The notes under the pieces are model-generated. The model saw only the letters and a program-made list of their open reading frames with translations. It was not told the origin of the DNA and searched no databases. Shown here one piece after another: positions 15,457 to 23,437 of a stretch of DNA of 64,000 nucleotides. The DNA is taken from assembly GCA_027449685.1 (NCBI GenBank), contig DAIDLC010000006.1, forward strand, positions 1 to 64,000, in the 5' to 3' direction. The stretch is from Ferrovaceae bacterium (lineage in GTDB: Bacteria > Pseudomonadota > Gammaproteobacteria > Burkholderiales > Ferrovaceae). The stretch's first letter is position 1. Each line of letters begins with the position of its first letter. Made by a program: the position numbers and the translations under genes.

Positions 15457-17895
15457 CTAGGCCAAGATGTTTTCTTCGTCAATCCAGAAGGGTTTTAGAG
15501 CGTGACCCGAATTGCCTGCTGGATGAGTGTTTGGCCCGGGGTGCGCATAGTGTGTCACGAACTCTTTGGTGTTCATGTTTACGAAATGGTTGAGTGGAAG
15601 AGATACAACCAATTCAAAGGCTCTGTAATCACTGCCGGTGCGGTTGTCTGTAAAGCGAATGTCTACTGCGCCACCCTCCCGTTTGACAAAATTGAGGACA
15701 GCATCCATCCCAACGCCTCGCCCTGATACATTAGTCACAACCGATGCCGTAGAAAACCCGGGGCGAAAGATCGTTTGAGCGATTTCACGGTCGGTGTGAC
15801 TGTGCTGCGCACTCAACAGCCCTTTTTCCTTGGCGCTGGCATGGATTTTATTGAGGGCCAGCCCTTGGCCATCGTCCGCCAGGCAGAGTTCCATCATTTG
15901 TCCATTAGGTTGCATAGTGATCGTCAAAGTGCCACTGACCGGCTTTCCGGTTGCGCTGCGCACGGTTGGCGTCTCGATGCCATGATCCAGAGCATTGCGA
16001 ATCAGGTGTACAAAGATATTTTTCAAAACACTCGCAGCCTGATTTTTAACCACATATCCTCGGGCATCAATGAGGATGTTGGGAGTGGGCTTCTCCAGCT
16101 CCTGAGCCAGAGAGGGAAGACTGTCGGTAATGTCTTTAAGGACGTCGTGCAGTGACTCAGTTCCTAGCATGCGTAATACCCTGTGGACGGCTTCCCGGAC
16201 TTCGAGTAACTCATGCAAGTTCGACACATTCACTGATTCTAGCCGGCGTATGGTTTCTTGAATTTGATGCTTGTCCACTAATAAATAACGATCCACACTG
16301 CCGCGCCTGCCAGGACCCTTTCGGCCCAAACGGTCTTCGCTGAGTGTGGTGTAATGCACAAGCGTGTCCTTGACGGTTGCCAGTTCGCCGAGCAGTGTGG
16401 CCTGATCCCACGATGCCGAGGAGTCCTGTTTGCGAAGCGCATCATAGGTCTGTTCGGTCGCGTGAACGATATTGGCCAGATGCGCCAACCCGTAGGTGCG
16501 TGCATTGCCTTTGAGGGTATGCATGTTTCTGAACAGTTGAGCAATGACGTTGTGATCGTGGTTTTTGTGTTCCTGGATCAACTGACGATTTTCCTCAAGA
16601 AAATTCATCGAGCTCTTCATGCACTCATAAAATTTCTCCTGGCTAAGGGAAATGATCTCCCCAATGATTTCCAGTTCATGCTTTTTCTCGTTGGCCTCTG
16701 CAACCAGCATTCTCAATTCGGTGACATCACGCAGAGACAGCAACAGCCGATCGGTACAAGCAGAATCATTGACAATGGGAGACCAATTCAATTCGATGAC
16801 CTTCTTTCTTCCATCCGGCATTACCTTCTCAAATTCGGTTACCAGCAGATGTTCATTGAATTCGAAATTCATCAGGTCTTCGCCAATACAAGCCGAAATG
16901 GCTGCCTCCACTTGGGAAAGCACATTGGCCCCTAGCGAGGTGCCACTGAACACGACGTCCATCACCGGGTGATGCCCAATCTGGCTGGTTTCCAGAATGG
17001 ATTCGAGGTAGGCCGAGTATTCCGGGTGAATGATGTTTCCCGGAACGATCGTCAAAATCCCTTGAGGGATGTTCTGCAACATGGAATGAATATCTGTACT
17101 CTTCTGCTTGAGTAGTGCAGAGCTTTCCTGGATTTTTTCGATCATGGTATTGAAGGCAACCACGGACCGGCCGATTTCGTCTTCACGGTCGATTGGCAAG
17201 CGTCGGGAAAAATCCTGGCTGGATGCAATATCCGTCATCATGATCTGCATGCGGCTAATGGGCCGGACGATCCGTTGATACAGCAAGATTCCAACGCTGG
17301 CAAGAAGCAGGAGAGCCAAGAGGGTGACTGCAGATAATATGCCGACCGTATGGGAGAGGTTTTTTTTCAGTATGGCAATTGCGTCATCTTTGGTTCGGTT
17401 TTTTTCCGTGCGCAGCGTATCCAGAACCTGGCGTAGTTCGCGCTCGTAAACAAACACGTTAGCCGCCAAATTTGACTGGGCCAAATCGTCCTTGCCATCC
17501 AGTTTGAACTTTATGGAAGTATCAATCGCAGAAAAATATCCTTCCAGTTCATCCTTGGCTTCGTTGACGATGGCTTTTTGGGTGGTACTGTTAGCCTGCT
17601 GGAATTGCTGTTCCAGACCTAGTTGCAGTTGGGATTTTCGCTCAGCAAGCACGCGTTTGTTGTTTTCGGAGTCGCTATTCTTGGGTGTGTCTACAAAATA
17701 AATGGTGGCCAGCTGTACATCCTTGAGGAGTGAAACCAGGTCGGATGAAGCCAGTGCACTGGGTACCACTTGGTCTGTGATGGTGCGCACCTGACTGGCG
17801 CTGGATGAGGATTGATAAATCGCGTAGCCACCGATGGAACAGAGAGATACAAGGCTTAGCAGGACGAGTAACATAATGCTTTGACGAAGGCTCAT
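15457..17895 (-). CDS. Membrane CheA-type hybrid kinase (sensor-HAMP-PAS-Hpt-HATPase, no P5)
   Basis: The kinase has 812 residues: a first membrane helix (8-27), a four-helix-bundle-like periplasmic sensor (30-180), a second helix (183-207), HAMP (208-260, VRPISRMQIMMTDIA) and a PAS-like region (265-390). An Hpt domain follows with phospho-acceptor His459 in MHTLKGNARTYG. The CheA-style ATPase has HLIRNALDHGIETP (about 630-643), DDGQGL and GRGVGMDAV. The chain ends about 40 residues after the ATPase, with no CheW-like P5 domain. It thus combines the input half of a chemoreceptor with the kinase half of CheA. It is first in a five-gene same-strand set. Confidence 0.9.
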   Translation of the reverse strand: MSLRQSIMLLVLLSLVSLCSIGGYAIYQSSSSASQVRTITDQVVPSALASSDLVSLLKDVQLATIYFVDTPKNSDSENNKRVLAERKSQLQLGLEQQFQQANSTTQKAIVNEAKDELEGYFSAIDTSIKFKLDGKDDLAQSNLAANVFVYERELRQVLDTLRTEKNRTKDDAIAILKKNLSHTVGILSAVTLLALLLLASVGILLYQRIVRPISRMQIMMTDIASSQDFSRRLPIDREDEIGRSVVAFNTMIEKIQESSALLKQKSTDIHSMLQNIPQGILTIVPGNIIHPEYSAYLESILETSQIGHHPVMDVVFSGTSLGANVLSQVEAAISACIGEDLMNFEFNEHLLVTEFEKVMPDGRKKVIELNWSPIVNDSACTDRLLLSLRDVTELRMLVAEANEKKHELEIIGEIISLSQEKFYECMKSSMNFLEENRQLIQEHKNHDHNVIAQLFRNMHTLKGNARTYGLAHLANIVHATEQTYDALRKQDSSASWDQATLLGELATVKDTLVHYTTLSEDRLGRKGPGRRGSVDRYLLVDKHQIQETIRRLESVNVSNLHELLEVREAVHRVLRMLGTESLHDVLKDITDSLPSLAQELEKPTPNILIDARGYVVKNQAASVLKNIFVHLIRNALDHGIETPTVRSATGKPVSGTLTITMQPNGQMMELCLADDGQGLALNKIHASAKEKGLLSAQHSHTDREIAQTIFRPGFSTASVVTNVSGRGVGMDAVLNFVKREGGAVDIRFTDNRTGSDYRAFELVVSLPLNHFVNMNTKEFVTHYAHPGPNTHPAGNSGHALKPFWIDEENILA

Positions 17896-17991
17896 TGGCG
17901 CATATTCTCCTGTCTCAAGGACCTTTCATGCAATGAACGTGAATGACAGTTAACACTGCTCGATGCGTATGTTTGCATAGGGACGTTGCAT

Positions 17992-18028
17992 CGATATGAC
18001 AATGACCCGTCACGATATGACAATGACC
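17992..18028. promoter_or_regulatory. Paired 16-bp direct repeats between divergent operons
   Basis: CGATATGACAATGACC occurs exactly at 17992-18007 and 18013-18028, a period of 21 bp, so both copies face the same side of the helix. It lies in the 225-bp gap between the kinase at 15457-17895 and the DUF2147 gene. A further inverted pair, GCTATG/CATAGC, lies at 18044-18071. The spacing suits a regulator binding two adjacent sites and controlling both directions. Confidence 0.6.
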
Positions 18029-18120
18029 ACTACACCAAAGTGCGCTATGAGCATTCAGTGCAGCGCATAGCCATAATCATGGTCTGTTGCACTGTCGTTT
18101 TTCTTTTAGGAAAATTGTAA

Positions 18121-18597
18121 ATGTTCTTTACACGCGCATGGATTCTCTGGCTGTTTTTATTCCTGGGTTCCATAGGCATGGCGAAGGCCCAAGAGGCGCT
18201 GACGCCTGTGGGTAACTGGCTAACCTATGATGATGCTACCGGAGAACTAGCGAGCCAGGTCGAGATCAGGCCCGTGAACGACACGCTGAGCGGACGCGTG
18301 ATCAGAATTTACAAACATTCCACGCCAGATCAACAGCGTTGTACGAAGTGTACCGATTACCGTAAAAATCAGCCGATTCTGGGGATGGAAATCCTCCATG
18401 GCGCCCACAAGGTAGAAGGAGAAAACGTGTGGGAGGGAGGGAAAATTCTGGATCCCGAAGCAGGCCATGAATACACGTTGCGTTTAACACCCGTGGAGGG
18501 GGGGGACAAATTGAAAGTGCGGGGCAGTTTTGGTTTTTTTTACCGAACGCAGCTCTGGATCCGAACCTTTCCCCTACAAAACCCAGCCAGTCCGTGA
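18121..18597 (+). CDS. Exported DUF2147 protein
   Basis: This 158-residue protein has a signal peptide (WLFLFLGSIGMAKA) followed by the DUF2147 pattern: VGNWLTYDDATGELASQVEI, a pair of close cysteines in RCTKCTDYRKNQPILGMEIL, and GGKILDPEAGHEYTLRL. The family forms small periplasmic beta-barrels of unknown function, often found with lipid or stress genes. It is 180 bases upstream of the second kinase and probably shares its promoter region. No start conflict was seen. Confidence 0.85.
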   Translation: MFFTRAWILWLFLFLGSIGMAKAQEALTPVGNWLTYDDATGELASQVEIRPVNDTLSGRVIRIYKHSTPDQQRCTKCTDYRKNQPILGMEILHGAHKVEGENVWEGGKILDPEAGHEYTLRLTPVEGGDKLKVRGSFGFFYRTQLWIRTFPLQNPASP

Positions 18598-18707
18598 AAG
18601 TCGGTATTGCGGGCACGCTTGCGTGAGGCGAAAATATGCGGTATACCGCTGTATCGTAGAACGATTCAGATTATCCTCAGTGTCTTTACCTGCATTCAAC
18701 CGAATCG

Positions 18708-18757
18708 CCGACCATCGCGTCGGTGGCTTTTCACTCGCAGATGCTCTGGCATCTGCG
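18708..18757 (+). promoter_or_regulatory. Two hairpins in the leader of the second kinase gene
   Basis: CCGAC-CATCGC-GTCGG (18708-18723) is followed by CGCAGATGC-TCTG-GCATCTGCG (18736-18757), a perfect 9-bp stem with a 4-base loop ending 11 bases before the chosen ATG. No good Shine-Dalgarno is exposed in between. The structures argue that this stretch is untranslated leader rather than the 54 extra codons of the ORF track, and could modulate translation. Confidence 0.5.
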
Positions 18758-18768
18758 TTGCCGGATTA

Positions 18769-21150
18769 ATGCCCATGACGACCGAAGGCAAGACCAATCA
18801 GCCTTCTTTTTCCCCTCAGACGCGTCTCGATTCCAGCGAATTGGAGCGCGTTGTAAACGAACTGGCAACGGCTCGAAGCGAGCTGGAAACCATCCTCGCC
18901 AACGCCTGGATTGGGGTGGTTCAAGTAAATGCGCAACGGATCATTACCCGCGTCAATCGGCATTTCGAGCAGGATATTTTCGGTTACGAAGCGGGAGAAA
19001 TGGTGGGGCATTATTCCTCCATTCTCTATCCCAGTGTGGAAGATTATGAAACCATTGGCCGTCAAGCCTATCCCGCTCTGGTATCCGGAAAACCGTTTTC
19101 CATGCTCGAATGTACCTGCCGGCGCAAAGATGGCACCAACTTTCTGGCCCAGTTGGTGGGTTCGCTTACTGATCCCACTGATTACAAGAAAGGCTCGATC
19201 TGGCTATTCAGTGATATCACCGAGCAAAAGGCGGCCGAAGAGCGTTTGCAGCACACCTTGTCTGAATTGGAAATCATTTTTCAAAATCCCAATGTGGGCG
19301 TTGCTTATACTATCGACCGACAAATCATTCGTACCAATCGCACGCTGGAAAAGATTCTTAACCGTCGTTGTGATGAACTGATCGGTCAATCCACCCGCTT
19401 TCTTTATGAATCCGAAGCCGCCTACGCGGCAGCAGGAGAAAAAATCGAAGCAGCTTTTGCCGTCGGCGCCAGTTGTCGCCTGGATATTTGTACACGTGGC
19501 AAGGATGACCAGCTGCACACCTATGAACTCCATGGGTCGATAGTGGATATTGAAGATCCTCAAAAAAGAGCCATCTGGCTGTTTACAGATGTGACAGAAA
19601 TACGCCGCATGCAGGATAAGTTGCGTGAAGCCCAGGAAGCGACGGAGCGTGCAGCTGCGGAAATCCGAGAAAAAAATGAACAGATTGCCAGTCTGCTGGA
19701 TAATTCCGGGCAGGGATTTTTATTGTTTGGACCTGATCTCATTTCAAAACCTGTTTTTAGCCGCGCCTGTTTGGCCATGTTGGGCGAATCTCCCGCCGGT
19801 CGAGACGTAAGCGAGTTATTTTTTTTGGCAGATGAGGCCATGGCCGATTTTTTCAGGGCCACCATTGCTGCGGTGATGGTTCATCCCGATGCGGAAATCA
19901 GGCTTTCCATGTTGTCTTTGCTACCTGCCGAAATTCGCCGTCACGAATTGATTCTAAAGGTGGAGTACAAATATCTGGATCCTGAAAACCTCATGGTCGT
20001 GCTCACGGACAAAACGGCGGAACGACTCATGGCGGCTCAACTGGAGCAGGAGCAGCGTCGTCAGGAAATGATCGTCAAGTCCGTATCCGACTGCCACAAT
20101 TTTTTTGATGCCATTGAAGGATTCAAGACGTTTCTGGATCAAACCTTACCTCAAGCGTTATCCAGTAACGCTCCAATCTCTGTGCTCATCAATGAATTAT
20201 ATCGGGACATTCATACCTTCAAAGGTTTGTTCAATCAATTCAGCTTTCCCGAACTGCCACGACTGCTGCATGCCGCCGAGTCGGAATTATCCCATCTGCT
20301 GACTTACGGTACTGAACCGGACCGTGATGTGATCGACAGCGCCATTGCTTGCCAGCAACTTAAGGCGCAGTTTTTTAACGACATCGAGATCCTCACCGAA
20401 GCCCTGGGAGCAGACTTCATGGCCCGCGGGGAAAGCGTCAATCTCTCCTTGACCCAGGCGCATCAATTGCAACATTTGGCCCAGCAATTGTTGCGGGGTA
20501 ATTGGTGTGAGGCTGAGCTGGCGCAGATGCGGGGTTTGCTGGAAGATCTGGGTACTTTGGGCAAATTGTCACTAACGTCCGCTCTGCTGGGGTTTAATCG
20601 TCTGGTAGCACAAGTGGCTGAACGCCTGGAAAAGAAGGTCAACCCCTTGATCGTGACTAGTTCTCTGGAGGTGTTTCTCGATCCACCCACCTACCAGCCA
20701 TTTATTCGCGCTCTGTCTCATGTCTTCAGAAATGCACTTGCGCATGGTATTGAAACACCCGAAAAGCGGTGGGAGGAAGAAAAAGGCGAAGCCGGAACGA
20801 TTACCTGCCATCTCGCACGGCAGGATGAGGGTATTCTTTTGACGATCGAGGACGATGGCGCTGGTATCGATGTCAATGCGCTTCGATCGCGTCTGCTGGA
20901 TACCGGAATGTTCAGCCTGGAGCAGATGGCGGCATTCAGTGACTTTGATCTGCTACAAACCATATTTCTGGATCGCATTTCCACGCAGCAAGGGGTCAGT
21001 GAAGTGGCGGGGCGAGGTGTGGGCCTGTCCGCCGTAAGGCGTCAGACGATGGCACTGGGTGGAACAGTTGTTGTAAGCTCTGAACGAGGCCGTGGCACCC
21101 GGTTTGTGTTCAGTTTGCCTTTTACCGCACACATGATCGTGAGAGAATAA
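18769..21150 (+). CDS. Soluble CheA-type kinase (three PAS, Hpt, HATPase; no P5)
   Basis: The product has 793 residues from the ATG at 18769 (a second ATG lies six bases on). It has PAS domains at about 35-155, 160-280 and 300-415, the first two ending in WLFSDITEQK and WLFTDVTEIR. A coiled-coil linker leads to an Hpt domain with His482 in IHTFKGLFNQFSF. The ATPase shows HVFRNALAHGIETP, EDDGAGI and GRGVGLSAV. No membrane helix and no CheW-like P5 domain are present. It shares the Hpt-to-ATPase architecture of the divergent kinase and heads a set with CheX and CheY genes (gaps of 4 and 7 bases). PAS input suggests redox or ligand sensing in the cytoplasm. Confidence 0.9.
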   Translation: MPMTTEGKTNQPSFSPQTRLDSSELERVVNELATARSELETILANAWIGVVQVNAQRIITRVNRHFEQDIFGYEAGEMVGHYSSILYPSVEDYETIGRQAYPALVSGKPFSMLECTCRRKDGTNFLAQLVGSLTDPTDYKKGSIWLFSDITEQKAAEERLQHTLSELEIIFQNPNVGVAYTIDRQIIRTNRTLEKILNRRCDELIGQSTRFLYESEAAYAAAGEKIEAAFAVGASCRLDICTRGKDDQLHTYELHGSIVDIEDPQKRAIWLFTDVTEIRRMQDKLREAQEATERAAAEIREKNEQIASLLDNSGQGFLLFGPDLISKPVFSRACLAMLGESPAGRDVSELFFLADEAMADFFRATIAAVMVHPDAEIRLSMLSLLPAEIRRHELILKVEYKYLDPENLMVVLTDKTAERLMAAQLEQEQRRQEMIVKSVSDCHNFFDAIEGFKTFLDQTLPQALSSNAPISVLINELYRDIHTFKGLFNQFSFPELPRLLHAAESELSHLLTYGTEPDRDVIDSAIACQQLKAQFFNDIEILTEALGADFMARGESVNLSLTQAHQLQHLAQQLLRGNWCEAELAQMRGLLEDLGTLGKLSLTSALLGFNRLVAQVAERLEKKVNPLIVTSSLEVFLDPPTYQPFIRALSHVFRNALAHGIETPEKRWEEEKGEAGTITCHLARQDEGILLTIEDDGAGIDVNALRSRLLDTGMFSLEQMAAFSDFDLLQTIFLDRISTQQGVSEVAGRGVGLSAVRRQTMALGGTVVVSSERGRGTRFVFSLPFTAHMIVRE

Positions 21151-21154
21151 GCCC

Positions 21155-21685
21155 ATGCATAAATCTTCTCCAATTATCGACGTGGCAGTGGTCATGCAAT
21201 CCGTGATCAATAAATCCCGTGCGTATTTCGATAGTGAATTTGGCATTGCGCTTACCGAGACATCCAGTAACGCCGGAGCTTTGAATCTGCTGAAATTACT
21301 GGACATGACGGCAATCATCGGCCTTGGCGGGGGCGTCAATTTGCTGGTGGCCTTCAGCTTTGACTACAGTCAAATCAATTTTTTGTACCAACGAATGACG
21401 GCCGAATTCGAGGTTAAAGCCGAGGAAGTGGATACGTTTCGTGAGGCGACTGCGGGGGAAGTGGTCAATACCATCCTGGGGCATTGCACCGTGGATTTCC
21501 CCCAGGTGAATGGGCATGCCATTACCTTGACGCCGCCAATTATCATCGAACAGGTCAAGTGCATTCACCGCATGAAAAACGCCATGTTTCATTCGCAATC
21601 CTTAAAGAGCGACTATGGCTGCATGGACATCAATCTGGTGGGGCCCTGCGATATTTTCACCCCAAATCTGGACTATCTGAAGTGA
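21155..21685 (+). CDS. CheX-like phosphatase-fold protein
   Basis: The 176-residue protein starts four bases after the second kinase. AIIGLGGGVNLLVAFSFD and FREATAGEVVNTILGHCTVDFP match the CheX layout: the helix ExxN (EVVN) followed by a Gly is the dephosphorylation signature. It lacks the LELF tail of its two counterparts on the minus strand. The likely partner is the response regulator at 21693-22127, whose gene follows after seven bases. It probably sets signal decay. Confidence 0.75.
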   Translation: MHKSSPIIDVAVVMQSVINKSRAYFDSEFGIALTETSSNAGALNLLKLLDMTAIIGLGGGVNLLVAFSFDYSQINFLYQRMTAEFEVKAEEVDTFREATAGEVVNTILGHCTVDFPQVNGHAITLTPPIIIEQVKCIHRMKNAMFHSQSLKSDYGCMDINLVGPCDIFTPNLDYLK

Positions 21686-21692
21686 GAACACC

Positions 21693-22127
21693 ATGGAATC
21701 TCTAAAAATTCTTGTGGTTGATGATTCGCCCATCATCGTCAGAAAATTGATCCTGTTGCTGGAAGAACTCGGGCATGATGTGATTCATACGGCAGCCACA
21801 GGGGCCGAGGCCATCGTGGCCTATAAACAGTGCAAGCCCGACATGATCACGATGGACATCACCATGCCAGATATGGATGGAATCCAGGCCACCCGCCTCA
21901 TCATGCAACAACACCCGCACGCCAAAATCATCATGATTACCTCCCACGGGCAGGAGAAAATGGTTTTGGAAGCCTTGAAGGCAGGCGCGCGCGGATACGT
22001 TTTAAAACCCTTTCAAAAAGACAAGGTTCAAGAAGTCATTCAGAAGGCCTGCAGCCGAGTCGTCATCAAGGAAAAACTGCAGACCGAAATCGAGCAACGC
22101 ACAGCCGACCGGCAAGAACGCCCATAG
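21693..22127 (+). CDS. CheY-like response regulator
   Basis: The product has 144 residues: a complete receiver (LVVDDSPIIVRKL, MITMDITMPDMDG, MITSH, YVLKPF) plus about 20 charged helical residues at the end (KLQTEIEQRTADRQERP). Acid pair, acceptor Asp, Thr/Ser and Lys are all present. No DNA-binding or enzymatic output domain exists. It is translated with the kinase and CheX-like genes and should take phosphate from His482 of the kinase. Confidence 0.9.
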   Translation: MESLKILVVDDSPIIVRKLILLLEELGHDVIHTAATGAEAIVAYKQCKPDMITMDITMPDMDGIQATRLIMQQHPHAKIIMITSHGQEKMVLEALKAGARGYVLKPFQKDKVQEVIQKACSRVVIKEKLQTEIEQRTADRQERP

Positions 22128-22193
22128 GAATAGCCCTGGCTGCTACCGCGCTGACCAAATACCCACCAAGACACTACTCCCAGGGACTTGCAG

Positions 22194-22604
22194 ATGAGCC
22201 GCTTTGAATCCACTTACCTGATCCGGGAAACGCATATCGACATTTTTGGGCATGTCAACAATGCCACGTATCTGCAGATTTTTGAAGAGTCGAGATGGGA
22301 TTACCTGACTGCTCACGGATATGGGTTGACACAAATTCAACATTTCAAGAAAGGCCCGGTGATGCTGGAGTGTCGCATCAGATTTCTCAAGGAACTCCAT
22401 GCCCGGGATGAAATTATTCTTACACTGGAAAACGCCACGACCGAATCCAAAGCCCAGCAGAAAGTCTTCCAGCTACGTCAGCAGATGATCGACTCACAAG
22501 GCGAACTGGCCTGCGATGCAGTGTTTAGTTATGGCTTGTTTGATATTCACACCCGGCGCTTGATTGAACCGACCTACGAATGGAAAATGGCCATGGGAAT
22601 CTGA
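22194..22604 (+). CDS. 4HBT-fold acyl-CoA thioesterase
   Basis: This 136-residue hotdog-fold protein of the YbgC/4HBT type has RETHIDIFGHVNNATYLQIFEESRWDYL, which includes the catalytic-region Asp and the HVNNxxY motif, and MLECRIRFLKELHARDEI. It hydrolyses acyl-CoA thioesters, natural substrate unknown. The track's start is a TTG; the ATG at 22194 is better placed behind AGGGA. It is 66 bases downstream of the response regulator and may belong to the same transcript, though no functional link is evident. Confidence 0.85.
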   Translation: MSRFESTYLIRETHIDIFGHVNNATYLQIFEESRWDYLTAHGYGLTQIQHFKKGPVMLECRIRFLKELHARDEIILTLENATTESKAQQKVFQLRQQMIDSQGELACDAVFSYGLFDIHTRRLIEPTYEWKMAMGI

Positions 22605-22724
22605 TGAACGGTGGCGGATCATCATTTTCCGTGTGCAGTGCCAGGCCAAGAGGTACATGGCGGTTGGACCAATACACCATTGTTGGGGCGTGAAAATATT
22701 CCGAAAGCATGGTAGCCTGATCCC

Positions 22725-23234
22725 ATGGGAGATCAGGACGCCGCTATTTTTACCACTCGCCATCATTTCCACTGCAACGCCTGTGGAAATCCGCGAACCC
22801 TCGTTAGCCGCTGCTGCGCCCATTGTGGCAGTGAGGAGCCACCGCACTGCAATGTAAACTATTTACTGGTCAATCTGGAGCTGCAGCATCCCACTTCCGA
22901 GCAGGCCCTCACTTACTTGGACCAGCATATTCATGCGGCGCTTCTGGTAGGCCTGAAGATTCTTTTGGTGCTGCATGGTTATGGATCCTCGGGTATGGGA
23001 GGGAAAATCCGTCAGCTGGTACGCCAGGAATTACACGCCAACCGCTGGGCGGATTGTGTACGCGATTTCATCGCCTGCGAAGCACTCAAAAACCGTGCCG
23101 AACTGGCACGTCGCTTGCCGCTTCCTGAGCCCCAACTGGATGCCTTGATCGCTCAGGGCGTTCTCAATAACTCGGGCTGCACCATGCTGTTGATGTACCG
23201 CTCACGTCTTTTGCGCAGTGCTGATGGGGGCTGA
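22725..23234 (+). CDS. Zinc-ribbon plus Smr-like domain protein
   Basis: The protein has 169 residues. The first 45 carry two cysteine pairs (HCNACG and CCAHCG), a probable zinc ribbon. Next comes an Smr-like stretch: LLVNLELQHPTSEQALTYLDQHI and ILLVLHGYGSSGMGGKIRQLVRQEL, where HGYGSSG is the family's signature loop. The remainder is helical. Smr domains bind or nick nucleic acids, in mismatch or ribosome quality control. The start codon lies in the loop of a short hairpin (CTGATC/GATCAG). Confidence 0.75.
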   Translation: MGDQDAAIFTTRHHFHCNACGNPRTLVSRCCAHCGSEEPPHCNVNYLLVNLELQHPTSEQALTYLDQHIHAALLVGLKILLVLHGYGSSGMGGKIRQLVRQELHANRWADCVRDFIACEALKNRAELARRLPLPEPQLDALIAQGVLNNSGCTMLLMYRSRLLRSADGG

Positions 23235-23437
23235 AACCAGGTTGCGGATGAGGCCATTGATATCACTATGGTGGGTGTTGAGGTTTGTGACCGACGCCTT
23301 TGCTGCGCTGCAAAAAATGAACGCAATCGTCTCCCAATGAAAGCGGTGCCGAAGCTTGCTTGGTCGCTGAAATCCCTGTAGGGTGCAACTGTTGCCATCA
23401 TCGATTGACTGCGCTTCAAAAGAATCAAGGGCCCGCA

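Noticed and set aside
12609-17895. Ordinary flagellar chemotaxis operon
   Set aside because: No CheW, CheR, CheB, P5 domain, complete receptor or flagellar gene is present.
18607-18768. Extra 54 N-terminal codons of the soluble kinase
   Set aside because: The stretch forms two strong hairpins and its translation has no domain character; the ATG at 18769 is preferred.
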